64,000 bases of DNA from Sipunculus nudus (Eukaryota > Annelida > Sipuncula > Golfingiida > Sipunculidae), in NCBI GenBank assembly GCA_026874595.1, contig CM049314.1, positions 32,205,229 through 32,269,228 of the forward strand, written 5' to 3'. The notes under the pieces were generated by a model. That model worked only from the letters and a program-made list of their open reading frames with translations, was not told the origin of the DNA and ran no database searches. Position numbers and translations under genes: made by a program. Positions 11,480-22,832 of this stretch are shown in pieces. Within the stretch, counting starts at the first letter, position 1. Each line of letters begins with the position of its first letter.

Positions 11480-12665
11480 CTCTCGGCTTTATGCAAAAGG
11501 AGCCTCATTCCGGGATCTACGTCTAAACAGAATGGCAATACATTATTCATTTATTTTTGCAAGTATCTTACAAACGTTTGAAAGTGTTTTACTGTTCCCC
11601 TTAAAGGTATTATAGGTTAGGTAAAATTCACATTGTTAGCTAGCGCGGGTTTCTACCACCGTATTTACGAGAAAAACGTCTGTGTAACATCTAGATAAGA
11701 TATTACATAAAAGGATAGAACATTATAACAGAATTTCTAACAGGTAGTTGGGGTTAACATCGATTCGGAATAGGTATAAAATCTAGTGTACATGGCCTTT
11801 GATCGTAAAGCGCCGTCGTACTTCAGCGTTCTTCTCCCGTACAGGCAACGATTTTTGCTCACATATTAATAAGAACTTTACATTTTAAATGTGTGTATTA
11901 TATCCTGTACTTTCATATACTCGAAGATCGATCATTTGCTAATGTATTTCTTTTTGTCTCCACTGTGTACTCTTAATGTGCCTGTTTTTTGTAATGAAAA
12001 TATACACTGGGTCCTCTTAAACGCTGCCGATTATTTAGCTGAGGGAGAGGGGGCACAGCATTCATGGATAATATACATCAATATTGACAGAGTTTTTTTT
12101 TTGTACAGGACGAACTAATTTTTTAAGTGCTGATCTCCTGTCCAAGTTCCGGATTCAAAGAACGCAGTACCTTTTATTGTTCAATTCACAAAGCGATTTG
12201 CATTTTAAATACCTGTGTTCGAAGACGGTAAGATAATGGATATAGTGGAGAAAGCAGTTCATGTCAGTATACTGTGTGTGTTTATACGCACACTTTGACC
12301 ATATCTTTAAAATGTTATAAATATCTAAAAATTAGGTTAAAAATAAAACATTAAAACACTGCATCAAAATTGTTTATTTTGATTTATCTGTAGAAGTATA
12401 TCTAAGTATATCCATTTTAAGCCCCTGCCGCTCGGGCAAAGAAAATTATTTAAATTTCGAAAAAAAAGCATTCTCTTTGATATGTTTATATGATGTTGTC
12501 ATGTTGTCGCATATATGTTTTTTGGAAACCTTTCAGGAAAAATTCACCCGCCCGCACTGATTTCTGAAAAAAGAGCCTAAGAAACAATTTTTGTTTGCCT
12601 AACTAGACGCCAGTAACATACTAGGGAAGTGTTTGCAGTGTATTTGCATTGCCATTATATATATC

Positions 12666-12731
<66 letters not shown>

Positions 12732-14960
12732 TTGACCTTAATTTAATAAGGCGCCAGACATTGTCGATAACGACGATCAATTAAACAGGCGTTACGATTT
12801 TTAAATATCTGAGTGGGTTTATCGGCATGTTTAATGTCTGCAAAAACGTAATATTATGACTAACACGTGCGCTTGGTTTGTTTTATTCAAAGAGAATCTT
12901 GTATATTTAGGGGTTCGTCTTCTTTCATCGTATATGTTTTTGTTCAGTATTGCAAACAAGAGTAGATGTCTATTACGATACAAAAATGAATAATTCGTGT
13001 ATAGTTATTCCTGAATGCATGGTTCCCGTAAAAAATGGGGTTATCAATAAATGCCATTTTGAATCAGAATGCTGACCACAAATAAGGTCATTCGAGGGTG
13101 TGGTGGCATCATTTAACAACAATATGATTATATATTCTTTTTGTAGTGTTGATCGTTACTTTACTCGATAATATAACGAGCCCTCAGCGTGGCTAGATAA
13201 ATAGTATATACTGGCATTTTTGATTGATGTTTATCAAAATATACCAGAAGAACTGCAAAAAAGCCTATTTCGCTCTCCAAAATATAAAAAGGTTTCGGGG
13301 ATTGGGAGCTGAAATAGTCACATTACCACCATTCTTTCTTGTTTGATCTCGTTCAGCGCCATGTGAGGGTATAGTGTTTCTACCTAAAATATTAAGTTAT
13401 ATTCCAATATTTCATTCTAAAATCGTTAGTTTACTCTTGTACACAAGTGTAAGTAACCTTTCATCTGGCGTGACCAGTGGCACAAAACAAACATAACGCA
13501 CCCTTGATGTCGTCTTAACGAACCTCTTCTATTTGGGCACTTTACTACTTGTTTGGGCCGGGACTACTTGTCTTAACTGTCAAACTTCAAAATCAAAGTT
13601 TGTTACATTTCAAGGATACAAATTCTGTTTAAATTTCAAATGCGCGTGCTCACGAAATATTACTTGTTCCGTAAAGTCCTTACCACAAAACACCAATTTG
13701 CCTTGCGATTATTCCTATCCAACACACTTGAACCGACTACTTTGTCATCTTCACTACATTTATACCTACACCGCTGGTGTATTAAGAACCCCCGTGCATT
13801 TTGGGTGTCAAATTTTGACTCGAACATCCTGAAACTCTCGTGAGTCCGAGTCCGCGCAGTGTAAAACATAACGTGCACGCAATCTAGTGGCCCTTACTCG
13901 CAACTTTAAAAATCAAAGTTTCCCAGCTCTCAACCGTGTTTCATCTTCAGTTTTTTTTTTCTCCTTCTTTTGGAGTTGTCGCACTTGCGCAAGATCTGAC
14001 CGCCGGTTACACAGTCTTGTTATGATAACAGATACACTTTTGACTTTAACACGTTTTCTCAAAACAGTACCCTAACAGCGTATTAAACAGATGGACTTGA
14101 GAAAGTAATCCCCTTTCTGGGTTGGTTTCCTGGGAGACTTTTGTATTCAGTCAAATTGATTTAATAGCGTGAGATAATAACTATTATTGCACATGTTTAG
14201 GCTCCTTTCAGCTTAAGAGGCTGATTTATTACCAAGCGTACTATAAATTTCATACAGTTAAATCATGTGATCCACAAAGCACCGTCCATCGTACGGGAGG
14301 GAAGGATCAAATCATGTTTAGTCAAGACAACATGTAAACGTCTCGGCGAATCTCATATCTAAAGAGATCATCTAAAGATTGATCCCTTAAGCATTGCGTG
14401 GGTAGTGATTGCACTTTTTGGAATGCATGGTGAGTTACTGTGGACTCTCTGGGTCCCGAATTACTTTCATCATGTTAATCATGATATTATTTATAGAAGA
14501 TGTATGGCATTACACGTAGAGTTACCACTTATGAGGATATAAATATTGCGATAAATGACACACCAAGCATAAATAATACTCCTGCGGAATGTGATACTTT
14601 GTACCTGACAAGGAAGAATATACATTAAATTATTATCCTGTTACCTGAAGAAAGCAAACGGACGAGTAAGCAACAGGTAGAAGAGGTTGTTAGATATATC
14701 TTTCACATATTTGAAATAAACACTGTTTTGTTCTTTTCTCAGGCAGGTCTTGGTCAAAATTATGCAAATCTGAATTCGCCTGTAACTTTAAAAGTGAAAA
14801 AAATCAAAACAAATGCAAAATATCCAAATTATACAATAATTTTACAACGTAAAGAAATGTTTATATGACAACTGGTGCTTAAACAGAAGAGAACTTTGCT
14901 AGCTGGATTACACCACCCACAGAAAACATATGAATATCACGTTATTTCGCTTATTTCTGT
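11480..14960. other. Intergenic, AT-rich, no supported gene
   Basis: Contains one (AT)n tract. ORFs of 60-100 codons at 13533-14075 overlap on both strands, lack consistent splice sites and have no recognisable domain. Confidence 0.55.
12656..12729. repeat. (AT)n microsatellite
   Basis: Alternating AT with one C and one AA interruption. Confidence 0.96.
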
Positions 14961-15005
14961 GTTACTTGCAGATCACCTCAGGTGTCTACATGTGCATGTG
15001 ACGTC

Positions 15006-15068
15006 ATGTCAGGGAGAGCTGTGATCAAGATAGTGCCGTTCTTTCTGATATTACACGTGGTCCTTCAG
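15006..15068 (+). CDS. Serpin exon 1 (signal peptide)
   Basis: Starts MSGRAVIKIV and ends at the donor gttggt in phase 0. The ATG overlaps a TGACGTCA octamer (14999-15006). A possible upstream acceptor, ttacttgcag (14961-14970), suggests a 5'-UTR intron. Confidence 0.8.
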
Positions 15069-15268
15069 GTTGGTGTAATATTTTAATAATTGCATAAAGA
15101 TGAATGATTAAGAGTTCCCCATAATATAATGTCGGTCCACATCACCATTTGGCTATGACAGGGACAGGTGTCGTTTTATCCATAAACACAGAAGCCAAGA
15201 CATCATGACTGATCAAATAATATTTGAAGAAAACCATGGAGCATGTTTGCTATTGAAATGGACAGAAG

Positions 15269-15301
<33 letters not shown>

Positions 15302-16792
15302 GCTCCCCAGAATTCGAACCTCCGCTAATCTCCTCTGAAGAATCCTCCATTTTAACAAAGAAAAGCTTCCAACCCCCTCTTGATTATCATAATTTTTTTT
15401 ACTCACTACACATAATATTGAATGTATATATTTTGGTCACACAAAAGTAATTTTTTGACACTTTTCCATCTTAATTTTGAATTTTTTCTATGATATACTG
15501 TAAACTTGGTGCCTTAATGATTTTGAAATGCGTTTTCTACCCTTAAAAAATGAGGGGACAACAGGTACTTTATCCTCAATTCTGAAAAGGGAGGAGACAT
15601 GTCCTGTAAAGATAATAAGGACAGTGTGAACTGATAATGTCCCTTTACCCAACAGGTCGTCGCCTCACATGGAATCAACAATACGTGTGCAGAAGCACAG
15701 AGGGTTCCACTAGCAGCACCGATGGCGTGGGAGATATATAAACGTGAAGCTCAGACTAAGAAGAATATGGTTTTCTCACCACTTGGTATAGAGTATGCTC
15801 TGAGAATGATCCTTGCAGGCGCCCGGAATGAAACAGCAAATCAGTTGAAAGAGATTTTAAATTTATTTGGAGGAAGGTCTGAAATTCACAAGCAAGTCCT
15901 GTCACGTTTGGCTGAACCTGGAAGGTTAAGAATGACCAACAAGTTCTTCTGGGAACAGGACTTTAAAGTCCTCAAGAATTTCATGTCAACTCTGGATGGT
16001 TCGTCACACATTCAAGAACTGGGCGGGGTTGACGCTGGTACAGGAAAATTTTTCACCAAGAAGATAAACAGGTGGGTGAAAAAGAAGATAAAGCGTGCCA
16101 TGGATATATTTCCAGAAGGTTCTTTTAATCCATTGGAGCGTCTGTCCTTGATTAATTCATTACACTTCAAAGGTAAACTATTCAAACAAGCATGTCGCCA
16201 AAACCGAGCTTTTAATTTCGGGAAAATTCCAATGCAGCTCTATGCAGGGCATTTCAATAAAGGTTATAACAAGAGAATCGGGGCAAAGATTCTGGAATTA
16301 CCTTGTATTACGAAAAACCTAAGCATGTATATGATCGTTCCAGGATGGAATGTGAAGCTGAAACAGATTGAAACACGCCTGAGATCAAGAGACCTACTTG
16401 ACTTGGAAAGCACTACATGGCACTCAGGCTGGTATACTCTAGGTGTGCCTCTTTTTAAACTGGAAGCCAGTACAAATCTTAAGGATGTCTTAAATAATTG
16501 GCCGCAAGATGGCGTTTCTGATACTGATACTGATCTGTGCACGGAAGGCAAACGTCCACTCTGTGCTTCGGCAGTTCAAAACAAGGTCTACTTTGAAGTC
16601 ACAGATTGGGAGAATTGCAAGGTTCGTATGAGTCGTTCAAAGTCGTTCATTTGCAATCGACCTTTCATCTTCTTGGTAAGGGATAAGGAAAGCAAAGCTC
16701 TGGTTTTACTTGGTAGAGTGGTGAAGCCCCTCGGCTGGCCTCGTTTACTCTCTCGGCGCGGGCACAGGAGAAGACGAAATGGAAGATATTAA
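15006..16792 (+). CDS. Secreted serpin with atypical reactive-centre loop (2 exons)
   Basis: Serpin-fold protein of 399 residues, joined from 15006-15068 and 15656-16792. Residues 1-~25 form a signal peptide (KIVPFFLILHVVLQVVA). Family landmarks follow: NMVFSPLGIEYALRMILAGA (helix B region, ~48-67), LSLINSLHFKGKLF, ILELPCITKNLSMYMIVPG and the C-terminal signature FICNRPFIFLV (~352-362), ending ALVLLGRVVKP. Length is normal, and ATG 15006 gives the signal peptide. The loop is odd: after VYFEV, where inhibitory serpins have an E-E-G-T-E-A-type hinge and ~24 residues, there are only ~15 residues without the hinge and with two flanking Cys. It is very basic and ends with an Arg-rich tail. Inference: extracellular, non-inhibitory serpin. 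Confidence 0.92.
15270..15298. repeat. Poly-C/poly-A junction
   Basis: About 19 C followed by about 9 A in the serpin intron; a similar C-to-A run occurs at about 43111-43140. Confidence 0.9.
15656..16792 (+). CDS. Serpin exon 2 (entire serpin fold)
   Basis: Acceptor accaacag-type (tttacccaacag) before gtcgtc. The frame is open for 378 codons to taa at 16790-16792. All serpin core sequence is in this single exon. Confidence 0.93.
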   Translation, partial: VVASHGINNTCAEAQRVPLAAPMAWEIYKREAQTKKNMVFSPLGIEYALRMILAGARNETANQLKEILNLFGGRSEIHKQVLSRLAEPGRLRMTNKFFWEQDFKVLKNFMSTLDGSSHIQELGGVDAGTGKFFTKKINRWVKKKIKRAMDIFPEGSFNPLERLSLINSLHFKGKLFKQACRQNRAFNFGKIPMQLYAGHFNKGYNKRIGAKILELPCITKNLSMYMIVPGWNVKLKQIETRLRSRDLLDLESTTWHSGWYTLGVPLFKLEASTNLKDVLNNWPQDGVSDTDTDLCTEGKRPLCASAVQNKVYFEVTDWENCKVRMSRSKSFICNRPFIFLVRDKESKALVLLGRVVKPLGWPRLLSRRGHRRRRNGRY

Positions 16793-16824
16793 ATCGAAAT
16801 GTTTTATGTACATATTAGCATGTA

Positions 16825-16830
16825 AATAAA
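16825..16830 (+). promoter_or_regulatory. Candidate polyadenylation signal of the serpin gene
   Basis: AATAAA 33 bases after the serpin stop codon; a further AATAAA lies near 17022. Implies a very short 3' UTR. Confidence 0.7.
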
Positions 16831-17129
16831 GCAAAATGACACTTCTTTAGTATGTCTAGTGTTTCTTATTTTCCCCCAATCTATTTAGTGTTGAGCTGTG
16901 TTTTATCAAGAAAATCATACAATTGAAAAAAATATTGTTATTGTTTCTTAGTGTACTTTTAATTAAAATAGATACCTAAATTGTCACATGATACCATTTT
17001 AGTCAATTTTGTGTACTTTGAAAAATAAAGTTCAGAACTACGTATCATGTGTGTGTCATATCAAATGTGAAGAGACAATGATAAATTCAGATTCTGTTCC
17101 GGATGCACAGGGGCGGATATAGAGGAGGG

Positions 17130-17440
17130 TGTACTAGTCGAGTCCGCATTATTCGAGCCCTTGAGGTTCAAGTCCATGTCCACCTACCCGGGAGCCCAGT
17201 TTAAGTCCGAGTAAAATACAAATCTCTTTTTTTAAAGGAAATTATAAATAGAAATTTGAGATTATCATAGTTAAATGTTAGTTTACAGTATTATAACACT
17301 TAACCCGATTGCGATGCCGAACTAAAGCTTAGTAAATATAGTCTTTTTGTAGCACGAATATTTTTTTCCAAGTCCGGGTCAGAGTCCCTAAAAGGTGGAC
17401 TCAAGCACAAGTCCGGACTTAGTCCTACATCGCCGTTAGA
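17130..17440. repeat. Dispersed 'GAGTCCG' repeat, copy 1
   Basis: Repeated AGTCC/GAGTCCG words flank an AT-rich core and end GGACTTAGTCCTACATC. A second copy with the same order and ending is at 49425-49815. No coding potential; class unknown. Confidence 0.65.
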
Positions 17441-17449
17441 GGAGGTACA

Positions 17450-18410
17450 TGGGGAGGGCGCACCCTCTTTTTTTCGGACAGAAAATCTGTGAAAAAGAAC
17501 ATTATATGGATAACACCGAGCAATACCGCCGGCTTTACGTGGGATACGTTTATTCTCTTTTAACTGCTAAATGCGAAAGTTATGTATGGTTTATCTTCAA
17601 ACACCAAGGTTGTCCCCCCCCCACACACACACACAGACACTATGGCACACGTGTTAACGGGAGGGTAGATGTTGACCACCCCCCTTTTTTGTAAAGGAAC
17701 AAGGCATAGCCTCACGCGGTTAACAAATAATGAAAACAATACGCTGACATTTTTTTTAATCTTAAACTATAGGAAATCAGGACTCATCATCTCCAAAGTA
17801 TCACCATATTTTACTTGTCTGAAGAACCAGCCTCGTATTAATAGATAAGGTCATTCCACCAGAGGTCCCTACTGGTGGCAGTATCTTTGCTGGCTCCAGA
17901 TGTACAAAACTGCATCCACAAACGAATCTTAATCGTCACCTAAAACGCTTAATTTTCAAAAGAATCTCCCATTTAAAGTTTTATATTTGATTCTCTTAAG
18001 TTTTCAAAAGACAAAGGAACAGAAAAAGTATCAGGTTTTCTTAAAAATTAGAGTAAGACACTCTTTGCATAAATTTAAGAGAATTAATACGATTAATGGT
18101 CTAAGTCCTAAATGTTCCACTCACGAGCCCCATCTGCCTATTTTATATATATATATATTATATTGTGCTTAAATGATTCTCAATGTTTTACACAGCGGTA
18201 CGTTTCGCGCAGAAGTTTCCTCAGGTGCGACTTATTCAATATGAAATACCAGGTCAGAATTAATAAACAAATTTACGGCACTAAAACAAGTTCCTTCTCG
18301 CTAACAATTAGAAAATACAAGGTCGATACACTCGATCGCCTCCCAATCCACTGTGCACGCAGTACGTGTTGGAAGCACACATAACTCGCACCTGAAGAGA
18401 CTATACATAC
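17450..18410. other. Intergenic, no supported gene
   Basis: Low-complexity C/CA runs near 17616-17640 and 17680; small ORFs only, none with recognisable features. Confidence 0.5.
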
Positions 18411-18413
18411 ATA

Positions 18414-19237
18414 CAGTAAAACCCCGCTAATGCGACCACCTGCGGGACCAGGCAAAGTGATCGTGTTAGCGCGGTGTTCGTGTTAGCGGGATGCTTGTAC
18501 ATTAGTCTGCCAATATTAATGAAGGCGATAATATGGGTAAATGTTAAGTTGTTGTCCCTGTTTAATTTAAAATACACTGAGTGGCTAGTTTTCTTTGACT
18601 TGTACCGGGCTGAGTCTCGGCGCTCTTGATGAGTTCTATATTATCCTTGAGGCTGAACTCTTTATTTTTTTTTTTTTATGGTCTGATATCGAACACCTAT
18701 TGAGAACAGAATGAACACATCAGATTCTCAGTGTTATTTATATGGTTCCTGCTTGATCATAGAAATGTGATTTGTCACAGTTTTACTTTACTCACCTGGA
18801 TGCATCGTGTGCTGTCAGTTATGCTTGCCAAACTCCTTTTTGATCAGTATGTTAAATGCTAATCTAACAGCCATACTCAACAAACAATGTTACGGACCAT
18901 GGAGTCCAATGCGTATACTTTGGCAAACAGGTTGGGCGGCATTATAAACAAGCCTAACTATGGCTGGGCAGATGAAGGCGAGCTTTCCCACGTGCCCGGC
19001 TAATTAATCACGGGTCATTATCTAAGTCCAAGCTGGTGGATGAGCGTGTCACCTGCTCAACGGGCCGTGGGTCGACACGGGCTAGTGGTCGTGGTACTGG
19101 GGCTCATCTGAAGGTCGTGACCAAAAAGGTGGTTGTTGGTCGTGCTAGCGGGGTGGTCGTTTTACCGAAGATTTTTATAAGATAATTTAGTGAAAAGAAA
19201 AGTGGTCGTGTTAGCGGGATGGTCATATGGGAGTTCA

Positions 19238-19240
<3 letters not shown>
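18414..19240. mobile_element. Non-autonomous pogo-like DNA transposon, 827 bp
   Basis: Ends are inverted CAGTAAAACCCC... and CAGTGAACTCCC... (the latter read from the right end), each followed by CGCTAA(T/C)(G/A)CGACCAC-type subterminal sequence. TA is duplicated at both borders (18412-18413 and 19241-19242). GTCGTGTTAGCGGGATG-like words recur inside both ends. CAGT termini with TA duplication match pogo/Tigger-type Tc1-mariner elements. No transposase frame remains. Confidence 0.72.

Positions 19241-19297
<57 letters not shown>
19241..19297. repeat. (AT)n tract abutting the pogo-like right end
   Basis: Begins with the TA target duplicate of the element to the left. Confidence 0.96.
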
Positions 19298-19299
<2 letters not shown>

Positions 19300-19303
<4 letters not shown>

Positions 19304-20665
19304 TTATATTAATAGCAAAATGTTTTGGAGCAGTGTTGGACTGGGCTGGTGGCTAAAACGAGGCTTTATATGTTTATTGAACGTATGTGATGAATTTTTT
19401 ATTGGGATTTAGCTGGTCCATACAAACGTCAGGCCAAAGATTGACTACAATGCATTTAATAGAATGGTATAATTCCTTCATGCAATAAAGCTTAAATTAT
19501 TTGTGTATAGTAGTCGACAAGATTGGCAGTCAGCTTAAGTACTGAAAGAGACCTAACCCAAAGCCGAGAAAAAAATATTTAGAAATACATATTTCATGTA
19601 TGTCAAAATCAATTAGTTTGTCAGAACTATGCGTTAGGTTTTTATTCTCCATAAGCTTCCATAGGGAATCGATCAAAATAATGAATAAAAAAGAGGAAGT
19701 CATGTACCCTTGTACAAGACCAAAGTATAATGTTATTTATGTATACTTTTATCGGTAATATCAAGTGATCCGAGGCTAGGCCTGTATATATATCATGAAT
19801 CTTGCGACACTGAAAAAAATGTGACTCCATAATATATAATAATAACTCAATGATTGGATTACATGATACCAGAGAATGGCTCTGGCCCTCGGCGCGGATA
19901 AAATTAATTCCCATATCGCATTGGTAAAGACATATTCAGGAGCAATGTTATGTGTATTCTTTCACACCATCGGTTCAGTGTGCTTCATACAAGAGTTTCC
20001 CAGCAAAACCATCCAACCACATGGTTACAGTATCTCTCCCTCAGCTATTTTATCAGATACCACTTTATTCAAAGAGAAGAGGATATTCTTCATGTTGGGT
20101 TTCTTTAAGTTAATTAAAAATATATTTATAAAAATATATTACAGTGATCAACATTACCTCAAAATTTTAAAGATTTGTTTTTGTGTGTAACCCTAACCCA
20201 CTAGAAGATTACACCACTCTCTGTTCATAACTTTTTGAGTACATTAGTTATCAGTAATATAAAGTAACAAACCACGGTGAAAACAAAATACCTCATGACC
20301 TGGACGAGTAATGATTATCTCAGAAAAGCAGTGAAGAGCATGAAGAAATTCCATGAGAAATTATAGATTGTAGTCGTAACATATATACACGGACACCCTG
20401 TCCAGTAAACTACAGAGCAGAAGCTAGCTGTCCCTACAACCAATGAATCTGCGGTTTCCTTGGGACAAAGGAATTGCCCTATGTCGCAAAACGTATACAA
20501 CCCTTTCAATGAAGAATATATTATAGTGAAACAAATAACTTAAAAAAATTTTGTGGATAGTTTCTTGAGTTTTTTTCCTGCATGCCCCTCCATAAAACGT
20601 TAATTAGATCCGATCATATTTTTCTGCGTAAAGTTGCAAATAAACAAACGAACCAACCCGTGAAA
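19300..20665. other. Intergenic, no supported gene
   Basis: Open frames on both strands near 19642-20190 overlap one another; neither contains a recognisable domain. Confidence 0.5.
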
Positions 20666-20879
20666 AAAAAACAAGATGACCAGAGGTCACGCGCTTGCCG
20701 GAAATGGAAATGATACAGACAGATAGACAGAGAGTGCATGTAGAAACAGTCATATGAATGAGCAACATTGTGGGGGCAGCAGAAACGGATAATATGTTTA
20801 TTTATGCATGCTGACCTTTAACAGCTGCATATCTTTCTAGTGTAAAAGGGACCAAGTTCAAATTTTTTTCATGAAATCC

Positions 20880-21955
20880 CGTTAATCTCGTTTGACAAGA
20901 AGCAGTGAGATGTTTTCTGGTTTGTCATGTCGAGCTGGCCAAATGATATGAAATGCCGAAAACTAGACCTGTCTAGCTATAAAAGCCGCTGAGTTATAAG
21001 CATTTGCATGAAATCTCGTGTTTTCTCGTTTGACGGGAAATGGTGCGAGCTTTGGCGAGATTTCCAGTTTTGTCATGTCAGGTTTGTCAAATATTACAAA
21101 ATGCCGGAAACTAGACCTGTCTAGCTGCAAAAGTCGCCGTGTTATCAGCATTTACGTGAAATCATTTTTTTTTTCTCGCTTGACGAGATATAGTACGAGA
21201 TTTGGCAAGACGAGCAGTTTAATTATGTCAAGACGGCCAAACGTTACGAAATGGCGAAAACTAGATCCATCTAGCTGTAAAAGTCGCCGAGTTATAAGCA
21301 TTTCCGTGTACTCTCGTGTTTTCTCGTTTGACGAGATATGGTGCAGGATTTGGCCAGTCTTGTAGATTTGTCATATCAAAATCTCTAAATGTTATGAAAT
21401 GGCGAAAACTACATCTGTCTAGCTGTAAAAGTCGCCGAGTTATTAGCATTTCTGTGAAATCTCCTTTTTTATCGTTTGACGAGATATGGTGCGAGATTTG
21501 GCCAGTCTTGCAGGTTTGTCATGTCAAGCCGTCCAAATGTTAATGAATGCCAAAAACTAGACCTGTCTAGCCGTGAAAGTCGCCGACTTATATGCATTTC
21601 TGTGAAATCTCGTTTTTCCACATTTGACCAGATATAGTGCGAGATTTCGCCAAGTATCGCAGTTTTACTATGTCAAGTTGGCCAAATGTTACCAAATGCC
21701 AAAAACTAGACCTGAGTAGCTGTAAAAGTCGCCTAGTTATAAGCATTTCCATGATATCTCGTTTTTTTCTCGCTTGACGAGATATGGTGCGAGATTTGGC
21801 CTGATTTCTTTTCTGGCGTATCAAGCTGGTCATATGTTATGAAATGCCGAAAACTAGACCTGTGTAGCTGTAAAAGTCGCCGAGTTATAAGCATTTCCGT
21901 GAAATCTCGTTTTTTCTCGTTTGACGATAAACCGAGCGAAATTTGACGAGACTTG
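20880..21955 (+). repeat. 148-bp satellite array A1 (7 monomers)
   Basis: The anchor ACTA(G/C)A(C/T)C occurs at 20962, 21110, 21260, 21408, 21556, 21705 and 21853, giving spacings of 148-150. Each monomer carries the palindrome CTAGAC-ct-GTCTAG or a decayed form. It also holds a nested inverted repeat: outer AAATCTCG/CGAGATTT, inner TCTCG/CGAGA. Confidence 0.95.
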
Positions 21956-22832
21956 CAATTGAATGACTTAGAACCAAGGGGAAGCAGCCTTATGCAAAAA
22001 ACTAGACCCTTGAAACATAAATATTAACCGAGATAGAAGCCAAAAACTGCATATTTTCAGATCGTCAAGTTTAACCCACAAATTTGGTAACCATGGTAAC
22101 GGCAGCACAAAGCTACATGTGCGGAGGAATAAGACAATGTTCCTAGTTTAAGATACAACGATAAAAATTGTGCCATGTTTAAAATTATTTTAGATATTGC
22201 AGAAAAATGATATGTTACAGTGTTTCAGGTACCACGCCCCCTGGTGGCTATTTCCAAAAAATGAAAAACTGATTTCGAGATATTTATAAATAACACAAAA
22301 TATATCAATTTCAAAGCCATTGTTAAAAAAATGCAACCTGTACGTCATATTTAATGAAATCTCGAAGACTCGTTTGACGAGAAATGGTGCGAGATTTGGC
22401 GAGACTTTTAGTTTTATCATGTCAAGCTGCCTATAAGATACAAAATGACCAAAACCAGACGTCTGTAGCTTAAAAATTGACAAAGTTACAAAAAATGGTC
22501 GTGTTATTTCCAATTTCAATGATTTTTGCCCAAAAAATGTAACCATGGTAACGGCAAATTTAAGTAAGCTACATGTCAAAAGAAAGGCCAGGTGATGACG
22601 AAAAAAATGAGCTATTGCAGAAGTGGATAAGGCTATTTATGGCGAAGTTATAATGCAAAAACCGTTAACCACACCTGTCGTGACCTTGACCCTTGACCTT
22701 GGAGCAATGTTGACCAAAAACAATAGGGTTCCAGGGTGTTCGGTTGTCAAACAACCCTGTAAGGGTCATGTCGATTGCTGCAAAATTGTGGCCAGGAGAG
22801 TGGTGACAAACAAACAAACAAACAAACTAGAC

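Noticed and set aside
14999-15006. TGACGTCA as a functional CRE
   Set aside because: It overlaps the serpin start codon, within transcribed sequence; an eight-base match alone is not persuasive.
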